A stretch of 14,493 nucleotides of DNA. Origin: Pseudomonadota bacterium (GTDB lineage Bacteria > Pseudomonadota > Alphaproteobacteria > Rhizobiales > Devosiaceae). The translations under genes were made by a program, and so were the position numbers. The notes below the pieces were generated by a model. The model was not told where the DNA came from. It worked only from the letters and a program-made list of their open reading frames with translations, and ran no database searches. Below are positions 7,159 through 13,400 of this stretch, one piece after another. The DNA is taken from positions 1 to 14,493 of the forward strand of contig JAEZBF010000408.1 in assembly GCA_023427545.1 (NCBI GenBank). The letters are read 5' to 3'. Every line of letters begins with the position of its first letter. The first letter of the stretch is position 1.

Positions 7159-7434
7159 ATGTACATCAATGTGACGGAGGCGAAGGCCCGCCTCACCGAA
7201 CTGATCCGTCGCGCCGAAGCCGGCGAGGAAGTCGTGCTGACGCGGCATGGCCAGCCGGCGGTCAAGCTTACGGCCGTGGAAACGGAGCGGTCGCAACTGA
7301 GTGATGCGGAAATCGAGGCCCGGTATCAGCGGCTGCTTGAAATCAGCAAGCGGGCGGCTGCGAAGGCGCTGCCCGGATCGAGCGCCGCCCACAGCGCAGA
7401 CTTCCTTTATGACGACGATGGTCTGCCGGTGTGA
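7159..7434 (+). CDS. PhD/YefM-family antitoxin (VapB role)
   Basis: A 91-residue antitoxin partner of the following VapC toxin. The N-terminal MYINVTEAKARLTELIRRAEAGEEVVLTRHGQPAVKLTAV (residues 1-40) is the standard PhD/YefM dimerisation and DNA-binding fold, with its 'EAKARL..L...AEAGE.VV.TR.G.PAVKL' signature. The C-terminal ~50 residues are charged and low in order, ending in an acidic DFLYDDDGLPV, as expected for the toxin-wrapping tail. GCGGAGG lies 5-6 nt before the ATG. The stop overlaps the GTG start of the toxin in GTGA, implying translational coupling. The operon sits between metA and a minus-strand SRPBCC gene. In type II systems the antitoxin neutralises the toxin and represses its own promoter. 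Confidence 0.92.
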   Translation: MYINVTEAKARLTELIRRAEAGEEVVLTRHGQPAVKLTAVETERSQLSDAEIEARYQRLLEISKRAAAKALPGSSAAHSADFLYDDDGLPV

Positions 7435-7814
7435 TCGCAGTCGACACTTCAGCGCTGATCGCAATTCTTCTTGGTGAGAGCGGCGCTGCCGAGTGCAGCC
7501 GTGCCCTCGCAAGCGAACGCGCAGTTGCGATGTCGGCCATCACGCTGACGGAAGCGATCATCGTAAGCCGGAAGCGTGAGGTCGAAGGCGAGTTGCTCGA
7601 TTTGGTGAGCGCGATACGGCCCGACATCGTCCCCGTGGACATGGAAACCGCGCTTCGCGTGGGCGAGGTGCAGAGACGCTGGGGCAAGGCGAACCATCCT
7701 GCCAAGCTCAACATCTGCGACTGCTTCGCTTATGACGTGGCGCGGCAGCTGGATTGCCCGCTGCTCTTCATCGGCGACGACTTCAGTCAGACCGATATTG
7801 CGCGCGTGCTCTAG
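7431..7814 (+). CDS. vapC: VapC-type PIN-domain ribonuclease toxin
   Basis: A 127-residue PIN-domain nuclease; VapC toxins cleave RNA, commonly tRNA or rRNA, in a Mg2+-dependent way when freed from the antitoxin. The acidic PIN residues are all present: Asp5 (AVDTSALIAIL), Glu41 (TLTEAIIV), Asp97 (NICDCFAYDVA) and Asp116/117 (FIGDDFSQTDI). The block LNxxDCFAY...PLLFIGDDFSQTDI is typical of the group paired with PhD-like antitoxins, though the residue before DCFAY is Cys where Gly is common. The catalytic set looks intact, so an active toxin is likely. The start is GTG overlapping the antitoxin stop by four bases; no strong separate ribosome binding site is seen. Its TAG stop lies within CTAG, shared with the convergent gene. 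Confidence 0.92.
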   Translation: MIAVDTSALIAILLGESGAAECSRALASERAVAMSAITLTEAIIVSRKREVEGELLDLVSAIRPDIVPVDMETALRVGEVQRRWGKANHPAKLNICDCFAYDVARQLDCPLLFIGDDFSQTDIARVL

Positions 7815-8233
7815 GCTTCAGCCGCCTTCTTCAGCGCCTCGAGCATCATCGTCCAGTTCTTGGTGAACTCGGCGCGGGTGGCATCGTCGATTTGTGGCGA
7901 GGCGCCCACGTTGGTCTGGCTGAGCCGGACCACGGTGCCGTTCAGCGCGGGCTCAAGTTCATACCGGACGATGTGGTAGTCGGCGGGGCGCTGGGGGGTC
8001 TTGCTCCAGTGCGAATAGGCCACCAGCCGTTCGGGCTCGAGTTCGAGAATCTCGCCATAGTCCTTGAACGGCTTGCCGTTCCACTCGCCCGAGAAGGTGA
8101 TGGGAGCGCCTCGCTTCCAGCTGCTCTCGACCGTGGTCCCGGGCATCATGGAGGTGCCATCCGTGATCACTTCCCAGACCCGCGCCGGCTGGGCGCTGAT
8201 CGTGGTATCGACTTCCACGACACGTTCTTCCAT
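7811..8233 (-). CDS. SRPBCC-family protein (AHSA1 / polyketide-cyclase-like)
   Basis: A 140-residue single-domain protein of the SRPBCC (START/Bet v1) fold, a hydrophobic-cavity fold used for ligand binding or as Hsp90 co-chaperone in AHSA1. Seen features are the opening strand VVEVDTTISAQPARVWEVITDG, the middle strands FSGEWNGKPFKDYGEILELEPERLVAYSHWS, the strand VRYELEPALNGTVVRLSQTNV, and the C-terminal long helix AEFTKNWTMMLEALKKAAEA. This order is that of AHSA1-like proteins. The ligand is unknown. The ATG at 8233 follows AGGAG at a good distance. The frame runs 30 codons further upstream, but those residues are Arg/Pro-rich and unlike the family. It converges on vapC with its stop overlapping, and is divergent from ycjX, with 137 nt between starts. 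Confidence 0.88.
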   Translation of the reverse strand: MEERVVEVDTTISAQPARVWEVITDGTSMMPGTTVESSWKRGAPITFSGEWNGKPFKDYGEILELEPERLVAYSHWSKTPQRPADYHIVRYELEPALNGTVVRLSQTNVGASPQIDDATRAEFTKNWTMMLEALKKAAEA

Positions 8234-8370
8234 GAAGATTCTCCTGCTATGTCGGCTGAATAACGGCGGTGTACAAGGCGACGTTCCGCGACGCAGCCTG
8301 CGTGGCGCTGGGACCGCTTGCATTGGCGCTACGACCCCTTACCTCTTTTTGCGACCAGACCGAGAGGCCG

Positions 8371-9822
8371 ATGGCATCCCCGCCGACCCAGCTCGCCGAC
8401 GAGATCGGCATCGCGCTTGCCAATCTCGCGGACGCCGCGGGCGGCACCATCACCCCGACCCTGCGGCTGGGCGTCACCGGCCTGTCCCGCGCCGGCAAGA
8501 CCATCTTCATCACGGCCTTGATCCACAATCTGCTGATCGGCGGCCGGCTGCCCGGCTTCGGGCCGCTGGCGGAGGGGCGCTTCATCGGTGCTCGGCTGGC
8601 TGAATCGCCTGACGCCGGCGTGCCTCGCTTCGCCTACGAGCAACACCTCGAAGCGCTCACCGGGAAGTCGCCGCACTGGCCGGAGTCGACCCGCCGCATC
8701 AGCCAGCTGCGGCTGACGCTGAAGTACCAGTCGGCCCGTTGGCTGAAGGGCTTCGGAAAACCCTCGACCCTCAATCTCGACATCGTCGATTATCCCGGCG
8801 AGTGGCTGCTCGACCTGCCGCTGCTGTCGCTGAGCTTTGCCGAGTGGAGCGCGGAAGCGCTCGAGCGGGCGGAGCGGCCGGAAAGCCGTGCCGAGGCCAT
8901 GCCGTTCCTCGATGCGCTGTCGCTGACCGACCCACTGGCCGAAGCGAACGATCCGGCGGCCGAGGCGTTGGCCGGAGCGTTCACGACATATCTGCGGCAA
9001 AGCCGCACCGATGGCCGGGCGATGAGTACACTGCCACCGGGACGCTTTCTCATGCCGGGCGAGCTAGAGGGCACGCCTGCCCTGACATTCGCGCCGTTGC
9101 CGCCCCAAAGCGGCCAGGTGCGGTCGAGCAGCCTCTACGCCATGCTGGAACGTCGCTACGAGGCGTACAAGCAGATCGTCGTGCGGCCGTTCTTTCGCGA
9201 CCATTTCGCGCGGCTCGACCGGCAGATCGTGCTGGTCGACACGTTGCGGGCTTTGAACGCCGGCCCGGCTGCCGTTGCCGATCTGGAGACGGCACTGACC
9301 GATATCCTTGCCTGCTTCCGGCAGGGGGAAAGCAACCCGCTGCTGCGCGTCGTCAGCCGGCGGATCGATCGCATCCTCTTTGCCGCGACAAAGGCCGATC
9401 ACCTCCACCACACCAGTCATGACCGGCTCGAGGCCATCCTCAATCGACTGGTCGCCGATGCAATCCGACGCGCGCGCTTTGCGGGAGCGGAGACGCGGTC
9501 GCTCGCGATCGCGGCAGTGCGCGCCACCCGCGAAAGCACCATCGAGGAGCATGGGGAGACCCTGCCGGCAGTCATCGGGACGCCAGAGGCGGGCGAGGTG
9601 CTGGACGGGGTAACCTATGACGGCAAGACCGAAATCGCGCTGTTCCCCGGCGACCTTCCGGAGGATGCCGAGCTGGCGCTGGAACACGGCGCTCCGCCGG
9701 TCACCTTCCTGCGCTTCATGCCCCCCGGCAAGCTCGAGCGGAACGAGACCGGCGATCCGCTCCTCCCGCACATCCGCTTCGACCGTGCCCTCGATTTCTT
9801 GCTCGGAGAGCGCCTCGCATGA
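8371..9822 (+). CDS. ycjX: YcjX-family GTPase-like protein (DUF463)
   Basis: A 483-residue YcjX-family P-loop protein. In E. coli ycjX and ycjF lie beside the phage-shock genes, and their molecular role is not settled. Motifs are Walker A GLSRAGKT (residues 37-44), a G3/Walker-B-like segment NLDIVDYPGEWLLDLPLL (D-x-P-G), and a TKAD base-recognition motif in LFAATKADHLHH. Length is normal for the family. The ATG at 8371 follows GAGAGG. A GTG 34 codons upstream is in frame but its sequence is unlike the family. The stop overlaps the next start in ATGA, so both are translated together. The last part (PVTFLRFMPPGK...PLLPHIRFDRALDFLLGERLA) is the usual YcjX ending. Confidence 0.93.
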   Translation: MASPPTQLADEIGIALANLADAAGGTITPTLRLGVTGLSRAGKTIFITALIHNLLIGGRLPGFGPLAEGRFIGARLAESPDAGVPRFAYEQHLEALTGKSPHWPESTRRISQLRLTLKYQSARWLKGFGKPSTLNLDIVDYPGEWLLDLPLLSLSFAEWSAEALERAERPESRAEAMPFLDALSLTDPLAEANDPAAEALAGAFTTYLRQSRTDGRAMSTLPPGRFLMPGELEGTPALTFAPLPPQSGQVRSSSLYAMLERRYEAYKQIVVRPFFRDHFARLDRQIVLVDTLRALNAGPAAVADLETALTDILACFRQGESNPLLRVVSRRIDRILFAATKADHLHHTSHDRLEAILNRLVADAIRRARFAGAETRSLAIAAVRATRESTIEEHGETLPAVIGTPEAGEVLDGVTYDGKTEIALFPGDLPEDAELALEHGAPPVTFLRFMPPGKLERNETGDPLLPHIRFDRALDFLLGERLA

Positions 9823-10850
9823 AGCGCCCGGTTGCACGTCCGATCGGCTCCGGCGGTGAGCCGGAAACACCGGTGAGGGTGCCGCGTGCCTTTGCCCCGG
9901 AGCGCGCGACCGAGATCGCCCCTATCGTCGAGCCCTTCTTCAACCCCGAGCCGCCGCCCGAGACGCTCCCGGTCCCGCTGGGGCGTCGCCATAGCGGCCT
10001 TGTTCGATTGGCCTGGAGCACGGGCGGGATCCTTGTGTCCCTCGCGCTGGGTCTCTGGGCCCAGCACCTCATCAGCGATCTTTTCGCGGCCAACCCATGG
10101 CTGGGTTGGCTCGGGACGGCACTCCTAGCGGCTTTCGTCATCGCCATCCTCGCAATCGCCATCCGCGAGTACCTGTCGCTGCGCCGGCTCCGGGTGCTCG
10201 ACCGGTTGCGGGACAGGGCGGCCGCGGTGCTGCTCAGCGATCAGCGCGACGAGGGCGTGCGGGTGCTCCAGCAGCTCCACGCCGTCTACGATGCGCGCGC
10301 CGATCTCAGCCGGGCACGGACGCAACTCGAGGAAAACACGCGCGACCTCTTCGATGGGGCGGAGATGGTGCGGGCCGCAGAGCGCATGCTGGTCGCGCCG
10401 CTCGACGCGCGGGCCCGGGCGCTTACGGCGGGTGCGGCGCGGCGAGTGGCGCTGGTTACCGCGGTCTCACCGCGGGCACTGGTCGACATCGCCTTCGTCG
10501 CCTGGGAGAGCATCCGGCTCGCTGGTGCGATCGGCCGGCTCTACGGGGCGCGGCCAGGGCTGTTCGGCTCCGTGCGGCTGATTGGCTCGGTGCTTTCGCA
10601 TTTGGCCGTCACCGGAGGCCTTGCAATGACTGATGGTGCGATCGAGCAGCTGGTGGGCCAGGGGCTAGCAGCCCGCATCTCCACGCGGCTTGGCGAAGGC
10701 CTGGTGAACGGCCTGATGACCGTGCGGGTGGGAATCGCGGCGATGCGGGTCGTCCGTCCCCTCCCCTTCGACACGCAACGCCAGCCGCTCGTGAAGGATT
10801 TCCTCCCCGAGCTGGCGAACGTTGCGTCGGGCAAACCCGGCGCTCCGTGA
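9819..10850 (+). CDS. YcjF-family inner-membrane protein with DUF697 domain
   Basis: A 343-residue membrane protein of the TIGR01620/YcjF type, partner of YcjX. The N-terminal ~60 residues are Pro/Arg-rich and probably cytoplasmic. Two membrane segments follow (about 62-82, LVRLAWSTGGILVSLALGLWA, and 96-116, GWLGTALLAAFVIAILAIAI), then a helical linker rich in Arg and Ala. The C-terminal DUF697 domain (~200-335) carries VALVTAVSPRALVDIAFVAWESIRL and LGEGLVNGLMTVRVGIAAMRVVRPLPF. The start overlaps ycjX by four bases. A strong hairpin follows 3 nt after the stop. No pspA, pspB, pspC or pspF gene is in the window, so any link to envelope stress is by family only. Confidence 0.9.
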   Translation: MKRPVARPIGSGGEPETPVRVPRAFAPERATEIAPIVEPFFNPEPPPETLPVPLGRRHSGLVRLAWSTGGILVSLALGLWAQHLISDLFAANPWLGWLGTALLAAFVIAILAIAIREYLSLRRLRVLDRLRDRAAAVLLSDQRDEGVRVLQQLHAVYDARADLSRARTQLEENTRDLFDGAEMVRAAERMLVAPLDARARALTAGAARRVALVTAVSPRALVDIAFVAWESIRLAGAIGRLYGARPGLFGSVRLIGSVLSHLAVTGGLAMTDGAIEQLVGQGLAARISTRLGEGLVNGLMTVRVGIAAMRVVRPLPFDTQRQPLVKDFLPELANVASGKPGAP

Positions 10851-10853
10851 GCA

Positions 10854-10884
10854 CACCTCGGCCGCTAGTTGCGCGGCCGAGGTG
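10854..10884. terminator. Bidirectional terminator-like hairpin between convergent genes
   Basis: CACCTCGGCCGC (10854-10865) and GCGGCCGAGGTG (10873-10884) are perfect 12-bp arms around a 7-nt loop (TAGTTGC). It lies just after the DUF697 gene stop and just before the stop of the convergent DUF2269 gene. No T tract follows on either strand, so it is not a textbook intrinsic terminator. The perfect, GC-rich stem between convergent ends still makes termination or 3'-end protection the most likely role. Confidence 0.75.
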
Positions 10885-10898
10885 CACAGGACGGGTGA

Positions 10899-11450
10899 TC
10901 AGGCGGCTGCCGGACTTGCTGACAGACGCGGCCGGAGGAAGATCGCCCCGGCGGCAAGGATCACTGCCGCCATGATCGCCAGCAGCACCCAGTCGTCGGC
11001 CTGCGGCTTGAGCACAATATCCGCCACCACGACGAACAGGACGGTGATGTCGAACTTGGCGAACGCGAGCAGCTCGCGGCAGGTGGCCAGCACCTGTGGC
11101 GTGACACCGCCTGCGGCATAGCCCGCTTCCACCTTCTTGGCGCGGGGCGTCAGGATCGCGATGCCGATGTAGATCGTCGAGGCGATCCCGAGCAGCCCAA
11201 GAATGATCCAGAGGTTGCTCCAGAGCGCGCCGGTCCAGCTCATGAGCAGACCGAAGATCAGCGTAAGGATGCTTGCCGGCACGTAGACCCGCTCGGCGCT
11301 CCAGGCCACCTTGCGGGCGATCCAGACCATGTCGGTATCGTCGCGGGCACGATCCGCCGCGGCGCCAAGGACAAGCATGATGAACGCGCCGCCGAGCCAG
11401 ATGATGGCAAAGCTGACGTGCAGCCACTTGAAGATGAGGTACCAGTCCAT
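10899..11450 (-). CDS. DUF2269-like integral membrane protein, copy 1
   Basis: A 183-residue integral membrane protein of unknown function. It has four to five hydrophobic segments: about 5-28, 58-73, 80-100, 133-148 and 153-173. The N-terminal MDWYLIFKWLHVSFAIIWLGG has a conserved His11 and WxGG of the DUF2269/CopD-like membrane group. PRAK (102-105) and KFD (132-134) are shared with the neighbouring copy. I choose the second ATG (11450) rather than the one at 11456. The second has GGGGGA at a proper distance and aligns with the MDVYALFKFLHV start of its paralog. That gives both copies exactly 183 residues. It lies downstream of copy 2 on the same strand with a terminator-like hairpin between them, and converges on the YcjF-like gene. 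Confidence 0.88.
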   Translation of the reverse strand: MDWYLIFKWLHVSFAIIWLGGAFIMLVLGAAADRARDDTDMVWIARKVAWSAERVYVPASILTLIFGLLMSWTGALWSNLWIILGLLGIASTIYIGIAILTPRAKKVEAGYAAGGVTPQVLATCRELLAFAKFDITVLFVVVADIVLKPQADDWVLLAIMAAVILAAGAIFLRPRLSASPAAA

Positions 11451-11503
11451 AGCCATTCCCCCGAATGAAGCTGATGGCGGAAGTTACGCCTCGACTCAGG
11501 GGC

Positions 11504-11540
11504 AAGAAAGTAAGGAGGCCTGTCCCAAGGGCGGGCTCCT
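11504..11540 (-). terminator. Intrinsic terminator after DUF2269 copy 2
   Basis: On the minus strand AGGAGCCC (11540-11533) and GGCCTCCT (11520-11513) pair at seven of eight positions around a 12-nt loop. TACTTTCTT, a T-rich stretch, follows immediately. It begins 13 nt after the stop of the upstream gene. The arrangement would end or reduce transcription between the two paralogs, suggesting copy 1 may have its own promoter or receive only read-through. Confidence 0.5.
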
Positions 11541-11553
11541 CACTGGGCGTCGG

Positions 11554-12105
11554 TCACGCCATCCGCGGCTCGCTCGCGCGCTTCGGCAGGACGAGGAACA
11601 GCGCTGCGCCAGCGGCCAGCACCGCGGCCATGGCGCCGAGGGTCAGGAAGTCGGTCCAGTAAGGCTTGAGCACCATGTCGGCGACGATTAGCACCATGAT
11701 CGTATAGTCGAACTTCGAGATCGTCAGCAGGCGACGCCCGACCGCGGCGGCTTCGGCCTCGCGGCCCTCGCCCATCAGGCGGCCCATCTCTTTTGCCCGT
11801 GGCTCGAGCACGAACATGCCGGTGAGGAACGTCGTCGCCGCGCCGAGCAGTGCGAGGATGATCCACGACTCGCCCCAGAGGCCGCCCACGGTGGTCGTAA
11901 CAGCGCCCAGGACGAGGGTCGCGAGCGAGGCGGGCACGAACCAGCGCTTGCCCAGTGACGCGGTTTGCCCCGCCGCCTTGATGGCGCCGATCTCGCCGTG
12001 GTCCTGGACCGCAAAGATCGCGGAAGCCAGCATGGTCATGCCGCCGCCGACCCAGGCAAGGGCCGCCATCACATGCAGAAACTTGAAAAGCGCGTAGACG
12101 TCCAT
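11554..12105 (-). CDS. DUF2269-like integral membrane protein, copy 2
   Basis: A 183-residue membrane protein, the same length as the downstream copy 1 and alignable with at most a compensating one-residue shift. Shared blocks are FKxLHV (7-12), the WxGG motif (18-21), VPAS (57-60), WIIL-LLG (81-88), PRAK (102-105), KFD (131-133) and VADxVLKP (near 141-148). Hydrophobic segments lie at about 8-31, 57-75, 80-100, 134-147 and 154-173. The start ATG follows GGGGAAA. The frame continues in reverse far upstream through the gap into the EAL region, but that extension is out of frame with the EAL gene and does not look like protein. Function is unknown; the group has been compared with copper-resistance (CopD-type) membrane proteins. 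No metal-binding cluster beyond His11 is evident. Confidence 0.88.
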   Translation of the reverse strand: MDVYALFKFLHVMAALAWVGGGMTMLASAIFAVQDHGEIGAIKAAGQTASLGKRWFVPASLATLVLGAVTTTVGGLWGESWIILALLGAATTFLTGMFVLEPRAKEMGRLMGEGREAEAAAVGRRLLTISKFDYTIMVLIVADMVLKPYWTDFLTLGAMAAVLAAGAALFLVLPKRASEPRMA

Positions 12106-12224
12106 TTCGATTTCCCCAATTCGTCCGGGCGCTTGGGGCCCGGTGACTGTCGCGTTTGCCGGTCGTGCCGGCTGAGGCGCGGGCAGATAGGGGAAGCCGG
12201 CTGAACCGGAATTGAACGTCCGAT

Positions 12225-12995
12225 TCAGGCAGCGGCGCGCAGCGCGGGCAGCTCGGACTCGGTGCGGAAGGTCTCCACCTCCGGCTTTGCGAAATAGTAG
12301 CCCTGGAACAGCCTGATGCCCGCCGCGCGCAGCACCTCTAGCTCCTCGGCGGTCTCGATGCCCTCGGCCAGCACGGTGAGGTCGAGCTCGCGCGCCATCG
12401 CCATCACGCCGCCCACCACCGCTTGCCGGGCGCGCGACGTCGCGATGCCGCGGATCAGCTCCATGTCGAGCTTGATGAGGTCGGGCTGGAACTCGGCCAG
12501 CAGTCCGAGCCCGGAATAGCCGGCGCCGAAATCGTCGATCGCCGTGGTAAAGCCCATCCGCTTGTAGGCAGCGACGATGTTGGAGACGTGCGCTGTATCC
12601 ATGCGCTCGTTCTCGGTGAACTCGAACATCAGCCGGCGCGGATCGAACTTCACGCGCGCAGCAGCGGCAAAGGACGAGCGGATGCACGCTGAAGGTTCGT
12701 AGACCGCGTTGGGCATGAAGTTGATCGACAGCTTGGCGGTGCTGCCGGCCGGCATCCTGGTGCCGGCAAGCTCGATCGCCTTGACGCGGCAGGCCTGATC
12801 GAAGCGGTAGCGGTTCTCTTCGGTCACCGCGCTCAGCACCGCTCCCGCGCCCTGCCCCTCCAGGCCGCGCACCAGCGCCTCGTAGGCCCAGATGGCGCCG
12901 GTCGTCACGTCGACGATGGGATGGAAGGCCATGGTGAAATCGATGGGAAAGGCCTCGCCCGTGCGGCAGCCTTCACATCCGGTCCCGGTGTGCAT
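12225..12995 (-). CDS. EAL-domain cyclic-di-GMP phosphodiesterase with N-terminal CxxC
   Basis: A 256-residue protein that is almost entirely an EAL domain, which hydrolyses c-di-GMP to pGpG. The catalytic and metal residues look complete: Glu39 in YEALVRG, Asn92 in SINFMP, Glu125 in FEFTENE, Asp154 and Asp155 in AIDDFGAGYSGL, Lys175 in LIKLDME, Glu211 and Glu214 in LAEGIET, and Gln231 in LFQGYYFAKP. Activity is therefore likely, though untested. There is no GGDEF, PAS or membrane segment. Before the domain, residues 2-11 read HTGTGCEGCR, with Cys7 and Cys10 forming a CxxC. The ATG follows GAGGAA. It is 72 nt downstream of the ferredoxin gene and 119 nt upstream of DUF2269 copy 2. The gap on each side shows no clear terminator. 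Confidence 0.94.
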   Translation of the reverse strand: MHTGTGCEGCRTGEAFPIDFTMAFHPIVDVTTGAIWAYEALVRGLEGQGAGAVLSAVTEENRYRFDQACRVKAIELAGTRMPAGSTAKLSINFMPNAVYEPSACIRSSFAAAARVKFDPRRLMFEFTENERMDTAHVSNIVAAYKRMGFTTAIDDFGAGYSGLGLLAEFQPDLIKLDMELIRGIATSRARQAVVGGVMAMARELDLTVLAEGIETAEELEVLRAAGIRLFQGYYFAKPEVETFRTESELPALRAAA

Positions 12996-13067
12996 GATGC
13001 AGTTCCTCGTTCATGGGCCGAAGCTGGCGCCATGCAATCCGAAACTGCTTAAGAAATCAGCCTCTTG

Positions 13068-13400
13068 TCAGGCGGCTTTCGCGTCGGCCGAGGCCGACGG
13101 CGCGATCGTCACCTCGAGCCCGTCGAGTTCATCGCTGAGCAGGATCTGGCACGACAGGCGCGAGTTCGGCCGCTTGTCGATGGTGGAGAACAGCAGGTCT
13201 TCCTCGTCGTCGGTGGGCGGCGCCAAGCGCTCGATCCAATCCTCTCCGACATAGACGTGGCACGTCGCGCACGAGCACGAGCCGCCGCACTCGGCCTTGA
13301 TCCCGACGCCCCAGTCGCGGATGACCTCCATCACCCGCCAGCCGTCGAGGCCCTCGAGTTCGTGCGAGTCGCCGGCGGTGTCGGTGACGCGGATCTTCAT
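13068..13400 (-). CDS. [2Fe-2S] ferredoxin, adrenodoxin type
   Basis: A 110-residue soluble electron carrier. Cluster ligands, numbered from the ATG, are Cys38, Cys44 and Cys47 (ECGGSCSCATCHVYV) and Cys84 (SRLSCQI). This is the C-x5-C-x2-C...C spacing of adrenodoxin, putidaredoxin and ISC ferredoxins; a fifth Cys (42) lies inside the loop. WIERLAPPTDDEEDLL (residues ~55-70) is the acidic helix that docks partners. The start overlaps the reductase stop: TGATG for the ATG at 13400, or GTGA if the preceding GTG at 13403 is used. ATG is preferred. Likely partner is the adjacent ferredoxin-NADP reductase. The final acceptor is not in the window. Confidence 0.93.
   Translation of the reverse strand: MKIRVTDTAGDSHELEGLDGWRVMEVIRDWGVGIKAECGGSCSCATCHVYVGEDWIERLAPPTDDEEDLLFSTIDKRPNSRLSCQILLSDELDGLEVTIAPSASADAKAA

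Noticed and set aside
6424..7512. 362-codon open frame on the minus strand opposite metA
   Set aside because: It covers metA, which has its catalytic residues, and the antitoxin; it has no known motif and is explained by codon bias.
8234..8323. 30-codon extension of the SRPBCC protein
   Set aside because: The fold starts at MEERVVEVDTTI with AGGAG upstream; the extension is Arg/Pro-rich and not family-like.
8234..8370. Specific promoter elements in the SRPBCC-ycjX divergent gap
   Set aside because: The gap must hold both promoters, but no -35/-10 pair with fair spacing or any repeat stood out on either strand.
12106..12224. GCCGG-N5-CCGGC small hairpin in the DUF2269-EAL gap
   Set aside because: Five-bp GC arms are expected often by chance at this base composition, and there is no T tract.
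12106..12687. Long upstream extension of DUF2269 copy 2 into the EAL gene
   Set aside because: The added residues are Arg/Ala-rich, out of frame with the EAL protein, and the paralog and ribosome binding site both support the start at 12105.
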